NCBI RefSeq assembly: GCF_000220395.1
Contig: NW_004086595.1
Location: 11,093 to 75,092, forward strand
Origin: Ichthyophthirius multifiliis
Taxonomy: Eukaryota > Ciliophora > Oligohymenophorea > Hymenostomatida
Direction: 5' to 3'
DNA length: 64,000 bases
Shown: piece by piece, positions 22,239-34,380 of the stretch
Numbering within the stretch: the stretch's first letter is position 1
Layout of the letters: every line of letters begins with the position of its first letter
Notes under the pieces: generated by a model
Told to the model about the DNA's origin: nothing
What the model saw: the letters and a program-made list of their open reading frames with translations, nothing else
Database searches by the model: none
Made by a program: the position numbers and the translations under genes

Positions 22239-23953
22239 TCAATTATATTTTTTATAATTTTACGATTAATACTCTTCAATTTATTTTTTAAACTATAAGC
22301 TTTTTTCCAATTTTTCCTTTTCCTATCTAATTGCCTTTTCCTAATATTTGACACTTTAATTGTAAAATCCTACAAAATCATCCCATCCCCTTTATTTTTT
22401 TAATAAATGTTTCGTTGTATCCGTCAAAGAAACTGCTCTGCTTTTTGAAATTTTGAAAATTCCCTATAATAATTCTGATAATTATTTATCAGTGCAATCT
22501 ATATGTTCATTTAAAATTGCTGCCACAACTTTCGGTTCTAAATCGATATTTTTTTCTTAGCTTTCTAAATTTTAATCTTATTGTATATTTTTTTCATCTA
22601 AATCAGAATTATATTCTTTATTAAAAGGAGCAATAATTAAGGTAATTTCTCCTTTTAAATAAGATGCTTTTGTATATTCGGGATCTTGAAGTTTTTCATA
22701 TATTTCTCTTATTTCTCCTCTATAATTTTTCTCAAACATTTTTGTCATCTCAAAACATATAAAAATTTATTATTTTGATCCAAAATGCTAATAAAATATA
22801 TATAAAAAATATAATTTTAAAAAGTATAAATATATACTTTTTCTATAGAAAGTAAAGTTTTCAACAATCTATTAACATTTTCAAAAATAATAGAACTTCT
22901 CTGATTATCTTTTATTTTCATTAATCTAATTTCTCTCTCTTATTGACCTTTAGGTAAATATCCTTCAAAACTATATTTAAAAGACGGAAAACCACTTTTA
23001 CTTAAAGCTAAAATAGCACTATTAGGTCCTGGTAAAGCTTCTACTAAAGCATAATTTTTAATACATTTATCTACAATCTAAAAAAATTTATAAATATATA
23101 TATTTAAATATGAAAATTTATATATATATATATGTTTTTATATATATATTTATATTTCCATAATATATATTAATACTTTATAACCAGGATCTGATATAGT
23201 TGGAGTACCAGCATCTGAAACAAGTACAATATGAAATCCATATTTGATTAATTTAATTAATTTTTCTAATCTTGCATCTTCATTATATTTATGATATGAA
23301 ATTAAAATACCTCTTCCTTTTCTTTTTTTAGATATTAAAATTATAGTTTTTAAATATTAAATATATTCATCTTCTAAACCCAAAACAGGGTCTTAAAAGA
23401 AATTTTGTTCAAATTCATCTTTTTCTATTTTCCCGAAATTTCCTAAAGTATCATTTTCAAGTAAAATTTTCATTCCTTTTTTTCTTAATTCTTATATTTT
23501 TTCTGCTATTCTTTCTTCTCGACTTTTTCTTGTTTTTGGGTCTTTATTTATTTCATCAGCACCTAATAATTCATTTTCTTAATCATAAAATTCATCTTTT
23601 TATTCACCACATTCATCTTTTAATTCATATAAATTTTAAACGTTAAACTTATTTTCAAGTTCTTCCTTTAGTTTCTTTTATTTCATTAATGTTAATAGTT
23701 ATCCGGTGTTTCGCGTATCTTCACAAGCTATTATATCAGCTTTTAATAAATTATCATAGGCATTTAATGTAAAATCATTCAAGTTACCGATAGGGGTAGG
23801 ACATATTGTTAAGTAGCCTTTAGGCTTTTGTTATTCAAATTCTGTTTTTATATCTATGTAATCGCTTGTATTAAATGCGAAATTATATTTAGGATATTTA
23901 ATTTTATTATATGTTTAAAATAAAATTTTGGATATCTATTTATAAATTTACAT
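22239..23953 (-). CDS. RsmI-family rRNA 2'-O-methyltransferase (tetrapyrrole methylase fold)
   Basis: About 521 residues from three exons (23177-23953, 22838-23077, 22239-22787; all junctions phase 0). Bacterial RsmI methylates C1402 of 16S rRNA using SAM. Family blocks are present: GYLTICPTPIGNLNDFTLNA, then ADIIACEDTRNTGQLL, SDAGTPTISDPGYK, VEALPGPNSAILALSKSGFP, FEGYLPKGQ, then FICFEMTKMFEKNYRGEI and YLKGEITLIIAP. Between CEDTRNTG and the usual ISYHKYNEDARL block there is an insertion of roughly 110 mostly charged residues not found in bacterial RsmI. The N-terminus (MQIYKQISKILFQTYNKIK) is basic and could be a mitochondrial presequence, which would make mitochondrial small-subunit rRNA the likely target. 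That location is inferred. A Lys/Gln-rich coiled-coil tail ends the protein. Confidence 0.85.
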
Positions 23954-24273
23954 TATTATTACTATCAATTAAAAAAAAAAAAAATATTATTATATCTAAA
24001 TATTTAAAATAAATGATAAATTTAATTTAATAAATAAAATATTTAATATAAAATATATTATATTAATTTTATATTTAATATATTTATTAAAATAAATAAA
24101 ATTTAACATAGTAATAAAAGTAAAATATTCATATTTATTATATATAAAGACAAACATATATATAAAAAAATTATATATATTAATATATTATAATATATAT
24201 TTATATATTTATATATTTATACATATTTTTTTATTATTGTTTTTAATATAATAGTATATCAAATATTTTGATT
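23954..24273. other. Intergenic AT-rich stretch
   Basis: 320 bases of A/T sequence between two minus-strand genes; nothing recognised. Confidence 0.5.
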
Positions 24274-25950
24274 TCAGTAATTCTGTAAATCATTTATTAG
24301 ATAATTTATTTCTTCATTAAAATTTTTAAAGAAAATATTTTTTAATTATGAAAACTTTATATTATCATTTTCAATTTTGTTTATCTAAAAAATTAGAAAC
24401 TTTTTAACTCTATTTGGTACACAAAATTAATTAATAAATATTTACTCTATCTCTTCTTTATTAAAATTATTATTTTAAATATTATTTTCATATATTTAGA
24501 ATTCTTTATCACATTTTATAATTAATAATTCACATAATTTTTTAAGAAACGCTTAAAGCCAATTAATAAAATCAGCATATATATTATTTTTATTATTTTA
24601 TATAATACTAGCATTATTTAAATAACTTTAATTAAAATTTAGTTAATCTTTGAATAAATTAATATTATTTTCATTAAAATTATTAATATTATTATTATTT
24701 TTTTTTTTTTATATAACAGAATAAGAATTTTCTTTATTATTTTAATAACTATTATCGTTATTTTTTTATAAAAAGTTTTAATTAATTAATTTTTCGAGTT
24801 CTTCTTCTGCGATAATTTATTCGTTTCTATTTAAAATTTTCTTATATCCTTCCACAATTTACTAGTATTAAATTTTCCTATTTTAAAAATTATTTTTTTA
24901 CACTAAAATTAATATTATTTTTTTTTTTTTTTCTAAACTAGAAATACTCTAAATTACTTAAAAAACTTATTTTTATAAATTTCTCTTATAAAAAAAGACC
25001 TTTAAATTTTCCATAGACCTTTAAAGTACAGGAAATTCAAAACTTTATTTATTTTCAGTATTTTTTTTTAACCAATTATCACCCAAAGCCTCTATTGTTG
25101 AATATCTTTTGCTTAAATCTTTTTCAAGTAGTCTTTTAATGAAGTTTTTACAATCATCTGTTATTGAATTCCATTCTTCATCTTTAAAATAAATTGGTTG
25201 CTATTAAATCTTTTATTATATATTCTTTTAATTGAAACCCATGAAAGGTACTTTTCCACATAAAATCAAATATAAAATCGCTCCACAAGACCATGCATCA
25301 CTTTTTGAGGAAAAATCATTATTTTAACCTTCAGGAGATTAAAAAAAGGGCATGTTTTGTTAAGTTTGGAAAGAAGTTACATAATCGAGTATTATTATTC
25401 TATCGTTATAAGCATATATAAGATTTTCGGGTTTTAAATCTCTATGGAATAATTAATTTTAATTACAATAATTACATACGCTTAGAATTTATTTGATTAT
25501 ATTTGCTGCTTTTTATTCTGTAAGGTCATTTTTTTCAATTATTTTTTGGATTAAATTCTAACCTGTATAATATTCATTTACAATATAAAAAAATCTATTG
25601 TCTTGATAAAAATCAAGAGTTTTTTATAAATAAAGGTAATCTAAATTTCTTAAAATTTAAATTTCTTTTTATACTCTTTAAATTTCATCTTTATTGATTT
25701 CTGGTTTATTTATTATTTTAACAATACAAATTTATAAAGATTTTTTATTCACGGCTTTTAATGTTTCAGATATATTAGATTTTGATAAAAAATCATTTGT
25801 TAAAGAGTATTATGAAATTATTAAAGAATTTTAATTTTAATCTGTTAAAGAATTATTTATTTCATCTGGATTATATTATATATTATTAATATCATCATAT
25901 TTATTTATATATTTATCAGGGTTTTTTTACTTTAATAAGTTACAACCCAT
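24274..25950 (-). CDS. Divergent calcium-dependent protein kinase (CDPK-like)
   Basis: A single 558-residue frame from ATG 25948-25950 to TGA 24274-24276. The start MGCNLLKQ is an N-myristoylation/palmitoylation signal like those of many CDPKs. The kinase domain shows the VAIK Lys in CIVKIINKPE, the catalytic loop FHRDLKPENLIYA, a subdomain VII altered to IIILDYVTSF (DYV for DFG), an activation segment ending FFQSPEG, SKSDAWSCGAILYLILCGKVPF, and the CaMK-type RLLEKDLSKRYSTIEAL. The Gly-rich loop is not recognisable. After the kinase, LQRSMENLKVFFYKRNLQK resembles the CDPK junction, followed by EF-hand-like but loop-degenerate segments (IVEGYKKILNRNEQIIAEEE; IYADFINWLQAFLKKL). It may be weakly active or a pseudokinase with impaired calcium binding. 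Asn-rich spacers fill the C-terminal half. Confidence 0.8.
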
Positions 25951-26092
25951 TATTATATTATTGATAATTATATATTTAAATATATAAATATATATATATA
26001 TATATAAGTTAACGGAATTAAGTTTTTTATTTTTAAATATTATTATATATATTTTTTAAAGTATATTATTATTTATAATAATTATTAATTTT

Positions 26093-27130
26093 TCATATCA
26101 TATATTTAGTTTTTTTTTTTTTCTATAATTTTTTTCTAATAGTTTGCTTATGTGTAGTAATTATTTATATATTTTTATATATTCTATAAATATTTATTTT
26201 TTTCAAAAATAAAAAACTTTAAGTTTAAGTATTCTTGGTATTTTTATTATTATTTTTCTCTTTTAATTTGACATATTTCTTTTTTTAAAAAATTAATATA
26301 ATTATAAATTTTTAAATATGCTAAACTAACTTATTTAATCCTATTTATAATTCTAGCAAATTTTTCATACTACCTATTTAATTTAGAAAATGAGAAATAT
26401 TATTAAATTATTCATTTACTACTAACATTATTTTCAAAGACACTAAATTTTAACAATAAGCTATATCTCTTCCTAGACATTGTATTTATTATTTACTTAA
26501 ATTTCTTAATTTTTTTTTTTATATTATAAATTTCATTTATATTTTATATATTTTTTACCCCAAATTTAACTCTAGTTTTTATAACTTTTTACAGTATTTC
26601 AGATTCTTAGCCAATAAAAATTATTATTAATTATTTAAAACTTTATTAAAAGCTACATTTATAGCTAAATTCTTCAAATTTAACATATTATAGAAAAGTT
26701 TTCCTAAAAATTTTATACCTTCATCACTTATTTAATTAGAACTTTTTATTATATTAATATATTTAAGAAAAAAAAAAATATTACTAGAAATTTAATAATA
26801 GGGATATTAATTAATCATATTTCATTATATTTTTATATAAGAATTTAATTCCATAATCAGTAATTTTATTATATCTACACATTTATTTTAAAAAGATAAG
26901 TTTATAAAACTATTTTAATATAAATTTAACTTTGCATCAATTTAAAGACTTTAAATATTGAAAAATTCTTAAATAATTCCAACAACAGACATAAATTCTT
27001 AATCAGAAAAAAATTTAAAACTATTTTTTTAAATAATTTTTTATTAAAAAAGGAGATTAGAAAAACAAACTAAAATCATTTTTTTTACTTTAAATTTAAC
27101 ATGAGATTATCAATTTAAAATAACTAGTTT
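26093..27130 (-). CDS. Leucine-rich-repeat protein, frame-disrupted
   Basis: The reverse strand reads ribonuclease-inhibitor-type repeats: NKITDYGIKFLYKNIMKYD, SNQISDEGIKFLGKLFYN, MLNLKNLAINVAFNKV, then LKYCKKLQKLELNLG and QIGSMKNLLELQIGLNKL. A Lys/Gln-rich tail ends at TGA 26093-26095. Between about 26850 and 27000 the good segments fall in different frames, so either unrecognised introns, sequencing errors or decay are present. The start is uncertain; the stretch MSVVGIIQEFFNIQSLQID near 26990 is the first convincing block. LRR proteins of this kind form large expanded families in ciliates and mediate protein binding. Confidence 0.5.
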
Positions 27131-27344
27131 TTGATGAATTATTATTATTTTTATAAAACAAGAGCCATTAAATATATTTACTTATTTTAATAAAGTATTA
27201 TTTTTAATTAAATATAATAATATAAAATAAATATGTAAATATTTATTATTGATATATATAATCGCAAAATATAAAAAATTTAAAATAATAAAAAAACAAT
27301 AGCATATATATAAAAAAAATACAATAATAAGATAATATATAAAA

Positions 27345-27375
<31 letters not shown>

Positions 27376-27480
27376 ATATATATAAATATATTTTTATATA
27401 TAATATTTTTAAATATTAATTTCTTTTTTTTTATTATTATAATAAAAGTATATATTAATTAAATATTAATTAAAAGCTTA
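27131..27480. other. AT-rich stretch
   Basis: A/T-rich sequence with a TA tract at about 27340-27392. No gene seen. Confidence 0.4.
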
Positions 27481-28860
27481 ATTTAATTATGTCAATTATT
27501 CAATATTTGTATAAAATAATATTATCTAAATATAATATTTCCTTTTTTATTAAAAATATGATTATTATATATTATCTATTATTGATTTTTAATTAATTTT
27601 AATATATTATTTCTTTAATAATTTAATTTTATTTTTCATTAAATTTTTTTTTTATTTTTATTCATAATAATTTATTTTTCTATTAAATTTATATTAATAT
27701 TATAAGATATATATTTTTTTTATAAAAATTATTTCCATTATATTATTTTCTTATTTCTTTAATTTTAATAAATGATAAATTTTTATATTTTATTTTTCTT
27801 TTTTTTTAATTATATTAATTTTTATTAGATTATTTTTTTTAATACTATTTTTAATTTAATTTTTTATTAAATTACTAAAAAATTTTATTATTGGTATTAT
27901 ATTTAGGTTTAATTATTAGTCAACACATATTTTTAACATATAATCAATTATATTTTCTAATAACTTCTTCGCTATATCTTTGGTCAGGCCAAAACCTGGA
28001 TTTTTATATGTTTCAATAACCCCTACCTTCAAATCTTAATCTATAATGAAATGAAATATGAATATTTAAAACCAATTTTTAATTTTATTAAATTAAAAAA
28101 TATTACTTTAAATATTTTTGAAAATATCGATTATAATATCATTAAATCGTTTGAAAATTTACATTAAATTGTTTATAATTTTGCTCGAAATTTTTTCTAT
28201 GATCATTAATTCCCCTCTTCATATTTTTAATAATTCTAGACTTTTTTTTTATAAATTCCAGTTTATTAAATGTATAGTTTCCTAAAAACTAATCATTAAA
28301 CTAGTTCTTAAATACCCTTTTTTTATATATTTATATATACTTCTCTCGAATTCGTTAATTAAAAACCAAACTCGAATATTAAATTTCTTCTAGTTATAAA
28401 ATAAATGCTTTTTAATGTTTTTTTTATACTATCATCCATTTAGAAAAAAGAAATATTGAATGTATAAAATAATTTAATTTTTTAAAAATTAAAAAATAAT
28501 TATATTCTTTTTCATTAGGATATATTCTCAGGTTTTAATATCCAAATGTTCTTTTCACAATATTTTTATTGAAGAAGTTTTCACATTAACTCTTTTTTAG
28601 ATTTCGTTAAGTTAATATCTACTGTTATTATCTAGATTAAGGGATTATATTATATTATTCTTTATAGTTTATTTATCTTATCTTTTATTATATTATTTAT
28701 TTTACATAATTTTATTTCATTTTATGTAATATTATTTATTTTATTTTATATATATTATTCGTTTAGCATATATAACATTTGCTTAATATATTTAAAACAA
28801 ATATTTTTATTTTAAGTTAACTTCTTCTCCATTTTTTTTTTTTTTAAAAAATAAAAAATA
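27480..28860 (-). pseudogene. Tubulin-tyrosine-ligase-like (TTLL) gene, degraded or badly sequenced
   Basis: Pieces of a TTL domain occur in order on the reverse strand but in several frames. First comes NIWILKPENIS, resembling the ATP-grasp motif NIWI.KP. Then YIQIYKKGYLRTSLMI followed by ETIHLINWNLQKKS, resembling VYLYKEGYLRTS...HLTNN.IQKKS. Last is GVIETYKNPGF and LTKDIAKKLLENIIDYML, resembling the C-terminal E.N..P metal-binding segment. A candidate start is ATG 28849-28851 (MEKKLTQNKNICFKYIKQ). A TGA directly follows the first motif in its frame, and the A7 run at 28318-28324 breaks the second. The expected Asn of E.N.NP is Thr. A Lys/Asn-rich tail runs on left of 27900 without a clear stop. 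TTLL enzymes add Glu or Gly to tubulin tails. I favour a decaying copy, but multiple homopolymer errors are an alternative. Confidence 0.45.
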
Positions 28861-29035
28861 AAAAATAGAACTCTTATATCATGGAAATATTAGAAATTGA
28901 AAATAATTTTTATATCATTATTATATAGATAAAAATATAAATATTATATGAAAAAAAAAAACTTAAAAGAGATTTTTTTTAACTATTAAAAAATAATGAA
29001 TTGTATATATTGTATTTATATATTATTTATTTAAA

Positions 29036-32000
29036 TCATTTTATAAATTCAATTAGTATATTTTATTCTTTATTACTATTTAATTCAATATTTTATTAAA
29101 TATTTAATTCAACATCTTAATTATTATTTTATTTGTCTTTATTATAAAGTATTTTTTTTTAACTAGGATTTTAACTTGATAATTTATCAGATTCTGAATC
29201 TATATTTTCATTCTCCATTTTAATTTTTCTTTTGTAATACCAAAAAGCAAAAGCAGTTCCTAAAATACATGGAACTAAAATAAAAATAACAATAAGGGTA
29301 ATATCGCTATTAGTGAGTTAACTTTGAGAAATTTCTTATATATTTTTTTCATTATTACTTTTATCTTTATATACTTATTATGATTAATATTACTTTTAAT
29401 CTTCTAATTTTATATTTTCTAAAATAGTTGCAGATCTAAAACATCTACAAATAACAATTTTATCATTGAGAACATCAGTTTGAATATTTATATCTTTACA
29501 TTTATTGATAATACCATCTTCGGAAACTTAATAACAACCCGGATTTTTCAAACTACTGAAACTTTGGACTTTAAAACTAATTTATAATTCGAATTTTGAT
29601 TAAAATTCTTCTAATATTCTATTTGTCATTGTAATAAAATTTTCCTCTTCTTTTAAATTTCTAGTTAAATAATTATCTTTTCTTAAAATTTAAAATTTAA
29701 CAAAAGGAAATTTTTATGATTAACTTAAAAAAGGTATATTTTCTTAAAATGGATTTTCTTTATAAATAAAAGCTTAGAAAACAACATTTATATTCATATT
29801 TAGATTACTTTATTAATTTTCTTTAAAAAAAAGTATTTTATCATTATTTTTATTTTCGAATTCTTCTTCAATATCCATTTAAATGTAATAATTTTCAAAA
29901 TTCGATATTTTTCCTAAATTTTCCTTAATTTTTATTTCTTTACTTTAAAAGCTTATTTTTTCAGTATTTTTTCTCTTCCTAATAGAACTTAATAAAGGCG
30001 AAATTATTGTTTTTTCGTTTTCTTTCATTTCCACTTTTTTTTATAAACTATATAAAAACGCAATCATTTTTTCTTCTAAAATATTAATATTTCCATCAAT
30101 ATTTTTTACTATATCATATATTTCAAGTATTATTTTTCCTCTATTTTCTTCTAATATTGACTCACAATCTCCTAATAAATCACAAGAAATACATTAATTA
30201 CTTTCCTGGCTTAAAAAAAAACCCTCTTAGCATACTAAACATACCTAATTATTACAAAAGGAGCAATTTTATGTCAAAATATTGCATTAAAAACACTAAA
30301 AAGTGTCTAAAAAATATCCCTATTAGCATTTTCCGCATTTCTAATTATCTAAACATTCTTCACAATAATCTAATTAAGGACATTTTGTGCAAAAACCATC
30401 CTATAAATAAAATTTTTAGTCACATTATGCACAAACAGATATATTTTAAATGCAATTAATGCAATTTTAGACTATACATGGTGTACATTATCTTAATTTT
30501 CGGTTTAAAACATAACCTAATTGACAAAAATCACACATATTTTAATTATTTAAACATTTAGAGCATTTTTCAACACTGCATTTTCCACAAAGAGTCTTAT
30601 TTTCATTTAAAAAAAAGCCTTCTTGACATTAAAGGCATTATTTCTATTAATCTCTTAAAATACACGGACTTTATAGGAAGTCAATCAGATTTTCATTTAT
30701 AACCGATAAATTAATAATATCATTTTTTTATTAATCTAAGCATTTAATTTCTTAATAAAAAGTACATTCTAAACAACCAGGGATTATATCGTGACAAAAA
30801 AAACATTTATTTTAAATTAAAATAGCATCTTAAGCATTACATTTAGAACATTAATGTATATTTAAAGGAAAATAAGATTATAATAAATCACATTAAGTAC
30901 ATTATATGATATTCTATTTGTTATATAAACAAGATATACAACCTTCTTTATTTCAGAGCATTTTTTACAAGTATTTCGTGTATAATATATTATAATGTGT
31001 TTCATTACATTTTATGCATTAATTTAGGCTTATAAATAGTAATTTTATTAGTTACATTTTGTACATATTATAGGGTTTTCAGGTTAGTTTGATATTTAGC
31101 AATTTTCACAACCTTATATTAATTTACTACAAGGAAGACATTTTTCTTAATAAAAAATATAAAAATTTGACTTTGTGGGGTTCTATTCACAGGTCATACA
31201 TGTTCCATCTTGTTCAATATATTAATCGGGTTAATTACATAATTATTAGATACATTAATAGGTGTTTTGGGATGTTTTTTAACATTAAGGACCTTTTTAC
31301 TTATTTATATTATGAATATATTTTTATTTACAATTAGATAATATTTAACAAGGTTGACATTATCCGTTTTCGTTAAGTTAATAATAATTCGAGTTTTCAG
31401 TACATTATATACATTATCCGTCTTATTTTAAATAATAATCATTTTCACATTTTTTACAATTTACATTATTTTTAATTTTTTCACATTCTTAACCTTTATA
31501 TTATTATTTTTTTTTTTAATAAATAAAAAATATTTATATTTTTATTTTATTTTATTTTTACATCCTTAAATCAATATAGAACATTTATTACATTCATTTT
31601 AAAAATAAACTTATTTTTTATTACTTTCATCACATTAAATACAACTATTTTTATTAACATTTAGAAAAAAACTACTATTTTATAAACATTTTATACATTT
31701 AGGTTTATTTTCAATATCTAATTCACACAAAAAGCCTTTTTTAAAAAAATAATAATAATAATAATATATAAATAATACAAATAAAATTTAAAAAATACAT
31801 CCATTAATAGCATTTTAACAAGGTTAACATTTTTCTTAAAACATAATTTAATGTTAATTTGTAGGCAAGCATTCAAAACAATACGACCCATCAAACTCTA
31901 AATAAAATTATTTACTTTTACAATTCAAACAAACAGGAGATTCGTTTTAAAATTCTTAAGTACAACGTGTGCATCCTTAAATAATAAGTTCACAATTAAC

Positions 32001-33237
32001 ACAAACATTATCAAAAACAACCGTATTTTAGGAAAACCCACAATGTATGCATGAGGAGGCATTTTATTAGACAAAGAGATCTTTACATTTTAAACATACA
32101 TGTTATTTACTATCCTTATTTATCTCACAAAGGTCACAATTTGGTATTATATTTTCACATAAAATACATTATTAATTTTCGTTTAGGGAGACTCGTTTTT
32201 CATCATCTGTACATTTCACACATTATTCTTTATATTAAGTTAAATAATGAGAAATTTAGCATTTTTAGCATTTATTTTAATAATAAATCACACCTATATT
32301 TTTATTATTAATTTATATATAAATTTAATTTATTACATCCTTAAATTTAAGCAATATGATACTAACAATCTATTTATTATTATTATAAATTGTTTTCATT
32401 TTAAAGAATTTCACAAGATTAACACTTAGTACCATTTTAGTCTAAATAGAAATCTTTTTGACATTAAAGGCATGTGTTTTTAGAATTACATAATTTACAA
32501 TTAGAGATAAGTTCGAAACAATTCCAACAAAACCCTATTTCATCCTAAAACATTTCCTGTTCTTGACATTTAATACATTCTAGAGAATTTGGAGTCAAAG
32601 AAAAGCCTTAAAGGCATTAATTGCATTTATTTTCGGAGCATTTTTAACAATTAGGGATACCTTCATCACATAATAAGCATTTATTTTGTACAAGTACATA
32701 TTTTTCGAAGTCTGTTTAGCATTCTAAGCATTAAGTTTCATCTAATGTTAGATAATATTAATCCAGGCATTTTTTACATGTTTTTTCTTTACATAATTTA
32801 CAAAAAGAAATCACTTAAGGACATAATTGACATTACTAGCCTTCTAAAATTATCATATTTTCGTTTTAAATGCAGGATATGCAAGTTTGTTTATTTTCTG
32901 ATAATAAGTATTAAGGATTGCATTTTTTACATACTTAATCTTCACACAAATCGCCTTTATAATTTATATATAGTAAAATATATTATTATTATAATTTACA
33001 TCCATATATTGTAATTTAACAGGGTTAACAGTTTTCGCTTTATTAGTCATCGTGAAAAAATTTACACTCTAAAAATTAATTATTTTCACATTGATAAGCT
33101 TTTATTTATATATAAATATATATATATATATCTTATTTATTTAAATGTTTTTTTATACTGTAAGGTATTATTATTTGACAATCTTATTTAGTATTCAATA
33201 TAAAGGATATAAGTAATATAAAAATTTTTAAAAACAT
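29036..33237 (-). CDS. Large Cys-rich (furin/growth-factor-receptor-like) type I membrane protein
   Basis: About 1,300 residues. ATG 33235-33237 gives a signal peptide MFLKIFILLISFILNTKQDC. The ectodomain is dozens of CxxC modules, for example CKLCKEKTCKKCLDQYYLTL, CLLCDEGIPNC, CVKCTDDEKRVSLNENQQC, CQPCQIT and CHNC-type variants, as in ciliate growth-factor-receptor-like surface proteins. A juxtamembrane region is followed by one membrane span (DITLIVIFILVPCILGTAFA) and a 60-residue acidic cytosolic tail ending at TGA 29036-29038. Introns: 33099-33158, 32955-32999, 32294-32336, 31736-31798 and 31494-31561. The last four all split a Cys codon after Gly (GGAT|GT..AG|G), i.e. the same place in successive modules. 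The summed exon length is not a multiple of three, so one more small intron or frame error remains. Function is unknown; cell-surface sensing or adhesion is plausible. Confidence 0.8.
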
Positions 33238-33800
33238 TTATTTTTTTAGTAAAAAATTAATAATTAATTAGTTGATTAAATTTATAAAATTATAATATTT
33301 GAAGAAAAAAAAAATATTTATATATTATATAAAATAAATATTTAATAAGATAGATAAACAAAAAATATTAAAAATTAACGCATTAAAGATAAAAATATTA
33401 CATATAATATTGAAATATTATTATAAATAAAAGAAGATAAAATAAAAAAAAAATTATTAATTTGAATTAAAATATACATATTATTTAAAAATATTTGTAA
33501 AGAAAAAATAATATTTAAATAATATATATATATAATTATATATATATTTGTGATATATATTTGTTAATAAATATATTTTAAGTATGTTTATTTACAAATT
33601 TTATATATTTATTTAAATGTTTAAAAAATATTCAAAAAAAAAATATTTAATATATATAAATTATAGTAATTATTGGATTAAAAAAAAAAAATGTATATAA
33701 AAAAAAAAATTATTGATTTGAATAAAAACATATATTTTATTAAGAAATATATAAAAATAATTATTTATATATTAAAAAGAGTAAATAACATAAAATATAT
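33238..33800. other. Intergenic AT-rich stretch
   Basis: 560 bases between two minus-strand genes; contains the promoter of the Cys-rich gene and the LSM5 3' region. No motif recognised. Confidence 0.5.
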
Positions 33801-33926
33801 TCATATAGGTTCTCCACCTGGTACAATCTATAATAATTTGATATATATATAAAAAAAAATACAATTAAATATAAATAAATATATAAAATAAAAATATATA
33901 AATAAAATATGTATATATATATATAT

Positions 33927-33959
<33 letters not shown>

Positions 33960-34380
33960 TATATTTATTTTATATTAATTACTAGAGTTATGTGAGCTCC
34001 ATTTAATAATATAGAATCTATATTAGTTTGATTTTTAATTCCATTTTAAAATTAACTTTTTAGTATATAATATAAAAAAATTAATTTTTTTTTAATTTAT
34101 TCATATACTATTCTTTTGCTTCATCTAAAACCATATCTATGATTGTGTTTAATTTAAAATATATATTTTTTATTTATTTTTATATTGTAAATTTTTGAAC
34201 TGAAAAAATCGTCAAATCCTCTTAATGTTCCTACTACTTCTTTATTATTTTTCAATAAAATCCAAATTTTATGGCCAATACATTTATCTATTAATTCTAT
34301 TTAAGTTTTTTATTATAAAACTTATTTTTAATAAATTTTTAAAATAAACCTAAAGGAAGAATAGTATCGTTTCCAGACAT
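33801..34380 (-). CDS. LSM5: U6 snRNA-associated Sm-like protein LSm5
   Basis: An 84-residue protein in five small exons (34350-34380, 34201-34296, 34109-34136, 33983-34055, 33801-33827) whose lengths sum to 255. It reads [79 protein letters not shown]. This follows human LSM5 block by block (LPLELVDKCIGSRIHIV, EIVGTLLGFDDFVNMVLEDV, LDQILLNGNNITMLVPGGE). Sm1 and Sm2 motifs are complete. LSm5 belongs to the LSm2-8 ring that binds the U6 snRNA 3' end and to LSm1-7 in mRNA decay. Introns are 53, 64, 53 and 155 nt, an unusually dense set for so short a gene. Every junction obeys GT..AG. Confidence 0.93.

Noticed and set aside
24900..25014. Frameshift suspected between the kinase and EF-hand parts of the CDPK-like gene
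   Set aside because: The A-run is 15 bases long and coordinates on both sides are in the same frame, so the ORF is continuous.
30157..33014. Several plus-strand standard-code ORFs of 60-100 codons
   Set aside because: They are shadows of the minus-strand Cys-rich receptor, whose Cys pattern, signal peptide and membrane span are coherent.
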